Source of the DNA: an uncultured Porphyromonadaceae bacterium
GTDB taxonomy: Bacteria > Bacteroidota > Bacteroidia > Bacteroidales > Muribaculaceae
Assembly: GCA_900546365.1 (NCBI GenBank)
Contig: URCF01000003.1
Span: 62,001-126,000 of the forward strand
Direction of reading: 5' to 3'
DNA length: 64,000 nucleotides
Shown here: piece by piece, positions 17,058-26,136 of the stretch
Numbering within the stretch: the stretch's first letter is position 1
Layout of the letters: each line of letters begins with the position of its first letter
The notes under the pieces: model-generated
Told to the model about the DNA's origin: nothing
Databases searched by the model: none
What the model saw: the letters and a program-made list of their open reading frames with translations, nothing else
Made by a program: the position numbers and the translations under genes

Positions 17058-18160
17058 ACCTGCATAAACTCACACATAATACCGTCGCTCACTATCCATG
17101 ATTCTTCGGATATCCGCAGCGCTCCTCCGGGAGTAAGCTGCATCTGTCCTGAGTTGAGATATGGGGCGGCGGTATTGTATATCAACTCTTTGGCGCGGCT
17201 GCCGAACCGTCGGGCGGCATCGTCAAGGTCTATTCCTTCTGCTGTGCGGAGCCGCACCATCACATAATCATTGAACCTCTCAAGGTCGGTTTCATCCTCC
17301 TCTTGCCACACCACGCCGTTTTGCAGCAGATACTGCTTCAACGAACCGGGGTTGAATTTCCGTGTGCCTCCGGTGTAGCTGTGCGCTGAGGGGCCGAGGC
17401 CCAGGTAAGGAGTCATATTCCAATACGATGAATTATGTATCGACTTGCAGTAGGGCAGCGCGAAGTTGGAGATTTCGTAATGCTCATACCCGGACGCTCC
17501 CAATCTGTGGCACAGATACCGGTACATCGCTTCGCTGACCTCCTGCGGCGTTTCGCGGATTTTTCCGCAATTCAGCCGGGTGGTGAGCCGTGTGCCCGGT
17601 TCGTAGCTCAGGGAGTAGGCCGACAGATGCTCGGGATGGAGCGCGATAATCCCTTCCACCGATTGCTGCCAGCTGTCAAGAGTTTGCAGCGGAAGTCCGT
17701 ATATCAAGTCGAGGCTTATATTTTTCACTCCTGCTTCGCGGAGAATTGACACTGCATTTATCGCATCGGCAGCTGTGTGTCGTCTTCCCACGGCTTCCAG
17801 TTCGCAGTCAATCAGAGACTGCACTCCCATGCTCACCCTGTTCACTCCATGCTCCACCAACGCAGATGCAAGCTCCCGCGTCATGTCCTCGGGGTTCACT
17901 TCCACAGTAATCTCTTTCATTGACGGTGATCTCAGGGTGTCAATCAGTTTGCTGAGAAGTTCTGTGGGGATGGACGATGGAGTGCCACCGCCTATATACA
18001 GTGTGTTAAGCGGGGAGTCAAGCTCCTCGCGCCTCTGCTCCCACTCGTTGAGTGTGGCATCAAGCCACTGCTCGGCTGCCGGTTGAAGCGGCATGGAGTA
18101 GAAGTCGCAGTACCAGCATTTTGCATGGCAGAACGGCACATGCACATACACTCCGGCCAT
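17054..18160 (-). CDS. hemW: HemW-like radical SAM protein (heme chaperone/CPO-like)
   Basis: 368 residues. The N-terminus VHVPFCHAKCWYCDFYS has the CX3CX2C cluster motif at Cys11, Cys15 and Cys18 followed by the aromatic-Cys form typical of HemW and HemN. GGGTPSSIP and the EVNPEDM strand follow. HemW binds heme and delivers it to membrane targets; it was long mislabelled as oxygen-independent coproporphyrinogen oxidase. The start ATG overlaps the stop of the upstream nuclease gene by one base (TGATG). Confidence 0.88.
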   Translation of the reverse strand: MAGVYVHVPFCHAKCWYCDFYSMPLQPAAEQWLDATLNEWEQRREELDSPLNTLYIGGGTPSSIPTELLSKLIDTLRSPSMKEITVEVNPEDMTRELASALVEHGVNRVSMGVQSLIDCELEAVGRRHTAADAINAVSILREAGVKNISLDLIYGLPLQTLDSWQQSVEGIIALHPEHLSAYSLSYEPGTRLTTRLNCGKIRETPQEVSEAMYRYLCHRLGASGYEHYEISNFALPYCKSIHNSSYWNMTPYLGLGPSAHSYTGGTRKFNPGSLKQYLLQNGVVWQEEDETDLERFNDYVMVRLRTAEGIDLDDAARRFGSRAKELIYNTAAPYLNSGQMQLTPGGALRISEESWIVSDGIMCEFMQV

Positions 18161-21114
18161 CAGTATTTGGGGGCTTCACGTTGACACATACTCTTGAACT
18201 CGCAGAAGGTGCACGCATCGTTTCCTGTGGCCTGATGAAACGGCACTTCAGGATTGAAAATCTCCTCGATCACCTTGCGCAGCAACGGCTCGAACTCATC
18301 CAGCACCTCGTGATAATCCATCAAGTCCTTTTTGTCGATTTTCAGGGGATTTATGCCTGTGAGTCCGATATTGCGCAGGGCGTAGATGATAGGTTGGATA
18401 GGGCTGTTGTCGCCTGTGATCTCGCGGTACATCACGCAGTAGAACAGCAGCTGCATTATTCCCTTCACCTTGCCAGAGTATTCGGGGTCAAACAGTTTAT
18501 CCACCGAAGGTACTCTCAGATCGTCAGTTCCGGTTTTGTAATCCACAAACCGCAATGTGCCGTTGCAGTTGTCTATGCGGTCAATAATCATGAACACATT
18601 GATGTTCAGATTGGAATTGACGCGATATTTTCCAGGCTTTTGTTCTTCGGCACGAATGAAATGAAACGGAGCTATATCCATCTCGCGCTTGAGCATGGAG
18701 ATGAATGTTTCCTTCATCACTTTCCCCATCACCAGTGCCTCACCGGTGAGTGGGGTCATCCATTTTTTCTCATCAAGTTTGTTGAACTCCTTGTTGATGG
18801 TGGAGGTAAACAGTTGGTCGATAAGAAGCTGGTTCTTAGGATTGATGTAATGTTCGAGCTGATCGGTGGTGATTACCTGATGGCCGTTTTCTGCCATGGT
18901 TTCGTAGAACTTCTGCGCCACTTCGTGGTAGATGGTGCCGTAGGTGGCGGAGTCCATATAGTCGGTCACCTCGCTTTCCGACCGGTATCCCTCCACATAT
19001 TGCAGATAGAAATGTAGCGGACACTCTATATAAGTGTGCAGTGCGCTCGGCGACAGGTTGAACCCCGAGCCGGTGGTGGTGAATTTCGCAAGAAGCTCCA
19101 TCACCCTCTCCGATTTTTGGACTGTCAGTTCGGTTGGGTTGAATTTAGTGCCTTTAAAGGTGGATATGGTATGTTTGGCGTTGGCACCGCTGAACAAATA
19201 CAGAAGTTGGGTGAGGTAGCGCGACATCTCTGAACTTTTGGTGCCGCCCACATTGCGTGCGTCATATGTGAGCCACACTCGTCTGGCTCTCGCTATCAGG
19301 CGATAGAAATAGTAGGCATAGATGCTCTCCTGGAAGTCGGTGGTGGCCATACCGTAGGCTCGGCGCAAGGTTTCGGGTATGAAGGAGCGGGTGAACTGTT
19401 TGCGCGGGAATATGCGCTCGTTCATCGACAGTACCACCACGTTTTCAAAATCCAGCGACCTTGTTTCAAGCATTCCCATCACCTGAAGCCCTTTGAGCGG
19501 CTCGCCCACAAAGTTGAGTTTCGCACTGTTGATGATGCGCTCCATCAGTTGGAAGAATGTGAGGTCCTGCATCTTTATCTTATGTTCGCGGGCGGCGTCA
19601 TACAGTTCTTCCACAGCCAGTTTGTAGGCCTGGATGAATTTGATTTGAAGTGTCAGCTGCGCCCCTTCCTCCTGCTTGGAGATTTCTTCCTCCACCATGT
19701 TGAGCACGCTTAGGGTGTATTGATACACCTGTTCTATGCCGCTGTCCGGTCCCACCGGGGTGAAGATCACTGAGTATGCGGGTGCAAGCTCTTGAAGCAG
19801 CGACACCGGAAGCATGAACATCCGTCGCTCGGTCACCTGCTCAAGTATGGCATTGCACTCTTTTGGAGCCATATTGTAGATGGTGCTCATCCCCAGCAGC
19901 ATACGCACATCCTCATGGAAAAATGCCGGCTCCCCGTGGATATTGCGCACCTTCAGCTGCAGCATCACAATGTTGTGGATCAGCGAAGCCACCGGAAGCA
20001 GACGCATCGGAAACCCCATGGTGATGTTGAGAGTCTCTATCCCGTTGTCGCCCAACGGTATGGAGTGAATAAGCGGTAGAAAGAGTGTTTCATCGGCCAG
20101 CACTATTGCGGTGTTGATGGCATTGGCCCGGTTCTTGATTGCGCCCGAGGCCATCATGCCGGATATTATGCTCCCTGTCATCTTGGCCTGCCCGATGTTG
20201 GACGGCACGCCCATGATGTTGATTTCAGGAAAGTCGGTTATCTCTTTGGCCTCAAGCTGATAGATGGACGGGAACTCTTTGATGTTATGCTCAATGAACC
20301 GGCCTGCTCTGTTGCGTGGCAGTTTGAATGTGGGTGAATTGTAGTCCCAGTAGAAATCCCCGAGGCCGAGAGCTTTAAGCCGGCTGAATATCTTTATCTC
20401 CGAGGTGCTGAGCACATTGAAGCCGCAGAATATATACCGCTTGTATTCAAAATCCTCAAGGGTGGCATGGCGCATATTCTCGGCCGCCTCGCGATAGCGC
20501 ATGCCCGAGGTGGTGAGTCCATGCTCGCGCAGCCGCTGCCGGAAATTCTTGTAGAGCGGTGCGAGCACTTCCCACAGTTTGAGGAATTTTTTGTTGGCAG
20601 TAGTCTGTTCCTCCTCACCGTGCGATATATGATTCCAGAACTGCTCGCGATACTCGTGCGGCTTATCGTCGCCCCAGTAGCGGCGTATCACCTCCAGCTG
20701 TTCCTCGGTGAGATAGTTGGAGCTTATCTCTTTCAGTCGTTCCACGTTGATAAACAGCTGGTCGGCGTCCACCATATAGCGGTCCACATCATTGAAATCC
20801 GATATCAGCATATCGCCCCAGAACATGAACCGGTCAAAGCTGCTTATCTCCTTCGATAGCTTGGCATATTCGTTGTAGAGCATGAACAGCTGTTCGTATC
20901 TTGTGGCATCTATCCCTTCGGAAAACTCCGATACCAGCTCGCTGATGGTCATCAGGCACGGGGATATGTGGCTTTTGCTCAACGCCTTGTCGAGATGCTG
21001 CGAGAAGAAGGCGGCACTGCGCTTGTTGGGAAACACGAAACAAAACTGATCCACATCCGTTCCGTGATGTCGGGCGTATGCTTCGGCCACAAGTTGGAGA
21101 AAGGGTGTTTCCAT
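18160..21114 (-). CDS. AddB-like PD-(D/E)XK nuclease family protein
   Basis: 984 residues. The N-terminal half (VFPNKRSAAFFSQHL at about 29) resembles the inactivated helicase fold of AddB/RexB. Near the C-terminus a RecB-type nuclease is visible: SPSALHTYIECPLHFYLQY, YGTIYHEVAQKF and FVDYKTGTDD (catalytic Asp and Lys). Cys residues in ECPLHF and in CTFCEFKSMC fit the AddB iron-sulfur cluster that staples the domain. It is probably one subunit of a recombinational end-processing helicase-nuclease. The AddA-like partner is not in the window. Confidence 0.82.
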   Translation of the reverse strand: METPFLQLVAEAYARHHGTDVDQFCFVFPNKRSAAFFSQHLDKALSKSHISPCLMTISELVSEFSEGIDATRYEQLFMLYNEYAKLSKEISSFDRFMFWGDMLISDFNDVDRYMVDADQLFINVERLKEISSNYLTEEQLEVIRRYWGDDKPHEYREQFWNHISHGEEEQTTANKKFLKLWEVLAPLYKNFRQRLREHGLTTSGMRYREAAENMRHATLEDFEYKRYIFCGFNVLSTSEIKIFSRLKALGLGDFYWDYNSPTFKLPRNRAGRFIEHNIKEFPSIYQLEAKEITDFPEINIMGVPSNIGQAKMTGSIISGMMASGAIKNRANAINTAIVLADETLFLPLIHSIPLGDNGIETLNITMGFPMRLLPVASLIHNIVMLQLKVRNIHGEPAFFHEDVRMLLGMSTIYNMAPKECNAILEQVTERRMFMLPVSLLQELAPAYSVIFTPVGPDSGIEQVYQYTLSVLNMVEEEISKQEEGAQLTLQIKFIQAYKLAVEELYDAAREHKIKMQDLTFFQLMERIINSAKLNFVGEPLKGLQVMGMLETRSLDFENVVVLSMNERIFPRKQFTRSFIPETLRRAYGMATTDFQESIYAYYFYRLIARARRVWLTYDARNVGGTKSSEMSRYLTQLLYLFSGANAKHTISTFKGTKFNPTELTVQKSERVMELLAKFTTTGSGFNLSPSALHTYIECPLHFYLQYVEGYRSESEVTDYMDSATYGTIYHEVAQKFYETMAENGHQVITTDQLEHYINPKNQLLIDQLFTSTINKEFNKLDEKKWMTPLTGEALVMGKVMKETFISMLKREMDIAPFHFIRAEEQKPGKYRVNSNLNINVFMIIDRIDNCNGTLRFVDYKTGTDDLRVPSVDKLFDPEYSGKVKGIMQLLFYCVMYREITGDNSPIQPIIYALRNIGLTGINPLKIDKKDLMDYHEVLDEFEPLLRKVIEEIFNPEVPFHQATGNDACTFCEFKSMCQREAPKY

Positions 21115-21131
21115 ACTCTGCTGGTTTGTGG

Positions 21132-22262
21132 TTACTTGAGAAGTAGTATCACTTTTATCGCCACATCAAGATTCACTATCTTACCGTTGGCATAGCCATA
21201 GATGTGGGCACCGGCCTTGTCAAACACTTCTATCAGCTTCTCAACATTGCGCTCGGTGATGAAGCGGGCGAAATTCGCGCTGAACTTTTGCTCCGCTCCG
21301 TTGAGATAGTTGAGCTGCGGCACATTGAGATTGTAAACAAAATTCTCACGCATCAGCCTGCTGCAATATTCGTAGAAACGGCATTGCTGCTCGCGGGTGA
21401 GCGCGGCAAGGGTGTTGGCCCATTCGCGCAGTTGGGCTATGTTGCGCTGATATGCCAGACGCATCAGTTGGATGAACATTTCAAGCATCTGTGCCTCGGC
21501 CTCGCTACCGTCGGCGTTGGATATGGCGCTGCTGATGCTCCCGCCGGATATATGGGCCAGAGCCATGGCGTCGTTGGCGGCCAGTCCGCGGGTGCTGCTC
21601 AGATACCCTGCCACCACATCGTCGCTGTAGCGGCGCACTTCCACTCGCTGCAAGCGGGAATAGATGGTGGGCAATATGGCTTTTGAGTTGTCGCTCACCA
21701 TGATTATTATGCTGTCCTTCGCAGGCTCCTCTATAAGCTTGAGCAGCTTGTTGGCCGTGTCTTCGTTCATCAGTTCCGGCAGCCACCACAGCACCACCTT
21801 GTAGCGTGTGGCATGGCTTGTGAGCGACAGCTTGTGGATTAGTGCCGAGCTTTCGGTCACATAGTTCGACGGCTTCGCGTTCTTCTTGCCAAACCCCGCG
21901 GCCCAGGCATCATAGTCCATGAAGGTGCGTCCTTTGATATAATCCCGCCATTGATCCATGAAGTCGTCGGAGGTGGGAGGCTCGTTGCGGAATTTTTCAG
22001 TCTTCACCACCGGAAACACATACACAGTGTCGATATGGTTCAGGCTTTCATGCTGACGGCACGATGCGCACACCCCGCAGCTGTCGCCCTCGGGAGTGCG
22101 GTTGGTGCAATGTATGTATTGTGCCATGGCGCGGGCCAATGACAGCTTGCCGATACCCGCGGGTCCTTCAAGTATCAGGGCGTGGGGTATCCGGTCGTTG
22201 TTCACCATTTCGCGAAGCCTTTGCTTCACCTCATCGTGTGCCGGGATGTCTGAAAATTTCAT
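21132..22262 (-). CDS. holB: DNA polymerase III subunit delta'
   Basis: 376 residues, an AAA+ clamp-loader subunit. HALILEGPAGIGKLSLARAMAQYI carries the Walker A-like loop, followed by a zinc site (CGVCASC and the earlier Cys) and NKLLKLIEEPAKDSIIIMVSD. The sensor-1 region reads TIYSRLQRVEVR. The frame extends to 22328, but the ATG at 22262 begins the conserved MKFSDIPAHDEVKQRL, and the extension overlaps the upstream terminator hairpin. It ends 17 bases before the nuclease gene, so both repair and replication genes may be cotranscribed. Confidence 0.88.
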   Translation of the reverse strand: MKFSDIPAHDEVKQRLREMVNNDRIPHALILEGPAGIGKLSLARAMAQYIHCTNRTPEGDSCGVCASCRQHESLNHIDTVYVFPVVKTEKFRNEPPTSDDFMDQWRDYIKGRTFMDYDAWAAGFGKKNAKPSNYVTESSALIHKLSLTSHATRYKVVLWWLPELMNEDTANKLLKLIEEPAKDSIIIMVSDNSKAILPTIYSRLQRVEVRRYSDDVVAGYLSSTRGLAANDAMALAHISGGSISSAISNADGSEAEAQMLEMFIQLMRLAYQRNIAQLREWANTLAALTREQQCRFYEYCSRLMRENFVYNLNVPQLNYLNGAEQKFSANFARFITERNVEKLIEVFDKAGAHIYGYANGKIVNLDVAIKVILLLK

Positions 22263-22267
22263 ATCTG

Positions 22268-22275
22268 CAAATATA
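22268..22275 (-). promoter_or_regulatory. -7 box abutting the holB start codon
   Basis: Minus strand TATATTTG matches TAnnTTTG, and only 5 bases (CAGAT) separate it from the holB ATG. If it is used, the transcript would begin at or next to the ATG. Confidence 0.45.
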
Positions 22276-22296
22276 ATATTTTTGAGCTGAAATGCA

Positions 22297-22331
22297 GCGG
22301 TGCGCGTGGTGAAAAACTCCACGCGCACCGC
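22297..22331 (-). terminator. Strong hairpin ending the etfB-etfA-acyl-CoA dehydrogenase operon
   Basis: A perfect 13-bp GC-rich stem (22297-22309 with 22319-22331, 9-base loop) begins 24 bases after the acyl-CoA dehydrogenase stop. The minus strand continues TGCATTTC, a weak U tail. It separates that operon from holB. Confidence 0.65.
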
Positions 22332-22354
22332 AAATATCGGGTGTCAATGCTTTG

Positions 22355-24055
22355 TTAAGCTTTGTAGATCGACTGCTGCTCGGGTTTGAAGTTGGCGATG
22401 AAGTCGGCGTGTTTGGCCACCTCAGTCTGTGCCAGTTTGTTGTAAACTTCGGCACTCTTCACAAACTCATCGTTGCGGTTGGCATCGCCAAGAAGCAGAT
22501 ACCCCATGATGATGTTGCCGGCCATCTCCACAAGGCGACGGGCCATAAAGTCAACGTAGGCGGTGTCCTTGGTCTCGGTCACAGTGTTGACTGCTTTCTC
22601 ATAGCTTGCGGTCATTGCCATCAGGTTGTCGCGCATCCACATCAGTTCGGGTTTCACTTCCATAGCCTCGTGCTCGCGGATCATATTGAGATATGTGCCG
22701 GTGGTCACGTGGCGGATTGCGGCCACGACTTGAAGCTGTGTGGTGCCTTCGTAGATGGAGGTGATGCGGGCATCGCGATATACGCGTTCGCATGCATAAT
22801 CTTTCATGAAGCCGCTGCCTCCATGAATCTGTATGCAGTCGTAGGCGTTCTGGTTGCAGTATTCGCTGCCCATACCTTTGACAAGGGGAGTGCAGGCATC
22901 AGCCTTCTTGGAGAACTCTTTCATCTCCTTGCGCTCCTCGGGAGTGAGCGAACGCTCTTTGGCTATATCCTCATAGATCTTGTAGATGTCAACAAAGCGG
23001 GCGGTCTCGTAAAGAAGTGCGCGGCTTGCATCCAATTTGGCTTTCATAACGGCCAGCATTTCATACACTGCCGGGAACTCGATGATAGCTTTGCCAAACT
23101 GTTTGCGGTCCTGTGCATATGCAAGAGCCTCACGGTAGGCGCGTTCGCTCACACCCACGCTCTGGGCGGCGATGCCGAGACGGGCGCCGTTCATCAGTGC
23201 CATCACATATTTTATAAGACCCAGACGGCGGTTGCCGCACAATTCGGCCTTGGCGTTCTTATACACAAGTTCGCAAGTGGGCGAGCCTTTGATACCCATC
23301 TTGTTTTCGATGCGGCGAACATCCACGCCACCGTTGCGCTTGTCGTAGATGAACATCGACAATCCGCGTCCGTCCTTTGTGCCGTCCTCTGAGCGGGCAA
23401 GCACCAGATGTATGTCGGCGTCACCGTTGGTGATGAAGCGTTTCACACCGTTAAGGCGCCATGTGCCGTCGGGCTGCTCGGTGGCCTTGAGCATCACGCT
23501 CTGAAGGTCGGAACCGGCATCCGGTTCGGTGAGGTCCATTGACATGGTCTCGCCTTTGCACACACGGGGTATATAGCGTTGCTTCTGCTCTTCGCTTGCA
23601 AATTCATAAATCGTTTCGGCGCAGTCCTGAAGACCCCACAAGTTTTCAAATCCGGTGTCAGCACGGCTCACAATATCTGCGGCCATGATGTAGGGAGTGA
23701 TGGGGAAATTCAGGCCACCGAGACGGCGCGGCATAGCCATGCCCATAAGGCCGGCCTTGCGGCAAAGCTCAAGGTTTTCCTGAGTGGGGGTGGCGTATGT
23801 GACGCGGCCGTTCTCCACTTTCGGACCCTGATGGTCCACCTCCTCGGCGTTGTCGGCGATTTTGCCACCGCAGATTTCGCCAACCACTTCAAGCACTCTG
23901 TTGTACGAGTCCATGGCGTCGTCAAAATCCTGAGGCGCGTAATCAAAATTTTTGGCATCGGCAAAGTCGCGCTCCTTGAGCTTGACAATCTTCTGCATCA
24001 ACGGGTGATTGAGGTGATGCTTGAGTGCCGAATTGTCGGTATAGTAATTTGCCAT
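22355..24055 (-). CDS. Acyl-CoA dehydrogenase
   Basis: 566 residues, longer than the 380-residue core because of a C-terminal extension common in Bacteroidetes members. Core signatures: ENLWGLQDCAETIYEFASEEQK, MDLTEPDAGSDLQSV, LNGVKRFITNG, SDFNUCLEOTIDE-free FAD region QDRKQFGKAI, and RITSIYEGTTQLQVVA with the catalytic Glu in YEGT. It oxidises an acyl-CoA to enoyl-CoA and passes electrons to the ETF encoded just upstream (3-base gap after etfA). The chain-length preference cannot be read. Confidence 0.9.
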   Translation of the reverse strand: MANYYTDNSALKHHLNHPLMQKIVKLKERDFADAKNFDYAPQDFDDAMDSYNRVLEVVGEICGGKIADNAEEVDHQGPKVENGRVTYATPTQENLELCRKAGLMGMAMPRRLGGLNFPITPYIMAADIVSRADTGFENLWGLQDCAETIYEFASEEQKQRYIPRVCKGETMSMDLTEPDAGSDLQSVMLKATEQPDGTWRLNGVKRFITNGDADIHLVLARSEDGTKDGRGLSMFIYDKRNGGVDVRRIENKMGIKGSPTCELVYKNAKAELCGNRRLGLIKYVMALMNGARLGIAAQSVGVSERAYREALAYAQDRKQFGKAIIEFPAVYEMLAVMKAKLDASRALLYETARFVDIYKIYEDIAKERSLTPEERKEMKEFSKKADACTPLVKGMGSEYCNQNAYDCIQIHGGSGFMKDYACERVYRDARITSIYEGTTQLQVVAAIRHVTTGTYLNMIREHEAMEVKPELMWMRDNLMAMTASYEKAVNTVTETKDTAYVDFMARRLVEMAGNIIMGYLLLGDANRNDEFVKSAEVYNKLAQTEVAKHADFIANFKPEQQSIYKA

Positions 24056-24058
24056 TGT

Positions 24059-25087
24059 TTACTTTGAATTTTTCTTGTAGTACTTGATGAGTTTCGGAAT
24101 CACGTCTTCCACATTGCCGGTGATCACATAGTCAGCTATGGTGTTGATCGGGGCATCGGGATCATTGTTGATCGACAGGATGATGGAGCTGTCCTGCATA
24201 CCGGCGATATGCTGGATTTGGCCGGAGATACCGCAGGCGATATACAGCTTCGGGCGTACGGTGACGCCGGTCTGGCCTATCTGACGCTCATGTTCGGTGA
24301 ACCCTGCGTCAACGGCTGCGCGTGATGCGCCCACTTCGCCGCCGAGGGTGTCGGCCAAGTCATACAGCAGCTGGAAATTCTCCTTGCTGCCCATTCCGTA
24401 GCCACCGGCCACCACGATGGGTGCGCCCTTGATGTTGACTTTTGATTTCTCGATATGGCGGTCGATAATCTCTACCGCAAAATCCTCGGGACTCACATAT
24501 TTCGAGGCATCGAGGTTCACCACGGTGCCTTTGTGGTTGGGGTCAAACTCTTCTTTGCGCATCACGCCCTCACGCACGGTGGCCATCTGCGGACGGCATT
24601 CCGGGTTGACGATGGTGGCAACGATGTTGCCGCCGAAGGCAGGACGAATCTGATAGAGAAGGTTCTGATACTCTTTGCCTGTCTTGGGGTCGGTGTGGTC
24701 GCCGATTTCAAGTGCTGTGCAGTCGGCTGTCAGGCCGCTGTGGAGGCACGACGACACGCGGGGACCAAGGTCACGGCCAATGCAGGTGGCACCCATGAGA
24801 CACACCTGAGGCTTGATCTCCTTGAACAGGTTGATGAGCACTGAGGCATGGGGGGCGGAAACATACGGATAGAGACGCTTGTCCTCTACCTTATACACTG
24901 TGTCAACGCCGTAGGGAAACAGTTGGTTTTCAACATCTGCGAGGTTGTCACCAATCACTATGGCTTCGAGCTTCACTCCAAGCTTGGTGGCAAGTTCGCG
25001 CCCTTTGGTGAGAAGTTCAAGGCTTACGTCGGCCACTTTGCCGTCCTCAAACTCGCAATATACTATGAGATTGTTATTGTCGGTCAT
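24059..25087 (-). CDS. etfA: Electron transfer flavoprotein subunit alpha
   Basis: 342 residues. The C-terminal FAD domain has VVAGGYGMGSKENF, GASRAAVDAGF, RQIGQTGVTVRPKLYIACGISG and SINNDPDAPI, all standard ETF-alpha signatures. It forms a heterodimer with EtfB and accepts electrons from the neighbouring acyl-CoA dehydrogenase. The frame runs open to 25303, but the conserved protein starts with MTDNNNLIVYCEFE at 25087, after the etfB stop. Confidence 0.93.
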   Translation of the reverse strand: MTDNNNLIVYCEFEDGKVADVSLELLTKGRELATKLGVKLEAIVIGDNLADVENQLFPYGVDTVYKVEDKRLYPYVSAPHASVLINLFKEIKPQVCLMGATCIGRDLGPRVSSCLHSGLTADCTALEIGDHTDPKTGKEYQNLLYQIRPAFGGNIVATIVNPECRPQMATVREGVMRKEEFDPNHKGTVVNLDASKYVSPEDFAVEIIDRHIEKSKVNIKGAPIVVAGGYGMGSKENFQLLYDLADTLGGEVGASRAAVDAGFTEHERQIGQTGVTVRPKLYIACGISGQIQHIAGMQDSSIILSINNDPDAPINTIADYVITGNVEDVIPKLIKYYKKNSK

Positions 25088-25122
25088 TGCTGATGTGTTG
25101 TATCGGTTCAACTTCGCTTTCT

Positions 25123-25995
25123 TTACCCTATGGTGTGAGAGGCAATGAGTTCCTTCACCAGGTCTTCTATCTGCTCGTCGTTGTTCTCCAGACGACGGCT
25201 TTCCTTGGCGGTGAACACCACATTTTCTATAGCTTTCACTTTTGTCGGCGAGCCGGGCAATCCTATCTGCTCGGGGTCGGCATCTACCATTGCAGCGCTC
25301 CACTCCTGAATGTTAAGATACGGACGCTCTTCCACCAGCTGCTGTGCTGTGGCCGAAGCTTTCTCTTTTTCAGTGGGCGAAAGTGCATATTTGTATTTCT
25401 GGATGCGCATGGCGTTGCGGGGACGACATTCAGCGGCACTGCCGTTCACGGTCACTACGCAGGGCAGGGGTGCTTTCACTGTCTCCACGCCGTTTTCCAA
25501 ACGACGCTTCACCACCACATGTCCATCTTTGAGCTCAAGAATCTCTTCGGCGTATGTCACCTGGGGTATGCCGAGCTTTTCGGCTATCTGTGGGCCTACC
25601 TGAGCGGTGTCGCCGTCAATAGCCTGACGACCGCCGAGAATAATGTCGTAGTTGCCAAATTTCTTGACAGCCTGGGCCAGGGAGTAGGAGGTGGCAAGGG
25701 TGTCGGCACCGCCGAGCACACGGTCGGTCAGCACTATGCCGGCATCGGCACCGCGATACATAGCCTCGCGGATGATTTCGGATGCACGCGGCAGTCCCAT
25801 GGTCAATAATGTCACTGTGGAACCGGGATTTTCATCCTTGAGCCGAAGGGCCTGCTCAAGGGCGTTGAGGTCTTCGGGATTGAAGATGGCAGGAAGGGCG
25901 GCACGGTTGATGGTGCCGTCGGCTTTCATGGCATCTTTGCCCACATTGCGGGTGTCGGGCACCTGCTTTGCGAGCACAATGATGTTGAGACTCAT
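25123..25995 (-). CDS. etfB: Electron transfer flavoprotein subunit beta
   Basis: 290 residues. Signatures include VLAKQVPDTRNVG (about 7-19), NPEDLNALEQALRLKD, and GGRQAIDGDTAQVGPQIAEKLG (about 125-146), the nucleotide-binding loop of ETF-beta. It is the first gene of etfB-etfA-acyl-CoA dehydrogenase. Whether this ETF bifurcates electrons cannot be decided from what is visible. Its promoter is at 26044-26051. Confidence 0.94.
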   Translation of the reverse strand: MSLNIIVLAKQVPDTRNVGKDAMKADGTINRAALPAIFNPEDLNALEQALRLKDENPGSTVTLLTMGLPRASEIIREAMYRGADAGIVLTDRVLGGADTLATSYSLAQAVKKFGNYDIILGGRQAIDGDTAQVGPQIAEKLGIPQVTYAEEILELKDGHVVVKRRLENGVETVKAPLPCVVTVNGSAAECRPRNAMRIQKYKYALSPTEKEKASATAQQLVEERPYLNIQEWSAAMVDADPEQIGLPGSPTKVKAIENVVFTAKESRRLENNDEQIEDLVKELIASHTIG

Positions 25996-26043
25996 ACTAT
26001 TACTTTTGATAATTAAATATAATAATCAGTTTATTTAGGCGTA

Positions 26044-26051
26044 CAAAGGTA
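26044..26051 (-). promoter_or_regulatory. -7 box for the etfB operon
   Basis: Minus strand TACCTTTG, matching TAnnTTTG, 48 bases upstream of the etfB ATG. Confidence 0.6.
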
Positions 26052-26136
26052 ACAAAAATCATTGAATTGCACCTTAATATCCCACACTAATTTCAATTCC
26101 TCACCCCTGTTGACCCACAAATTATGTTAACGTGGC

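Noticed and set aside
22352..23392. 346-codon plus-strand frame opposite acyl-CoA dehydrogenase
   Set aside because: Shadow of a well-conserved enzyme; composition is typical of antisense frames.
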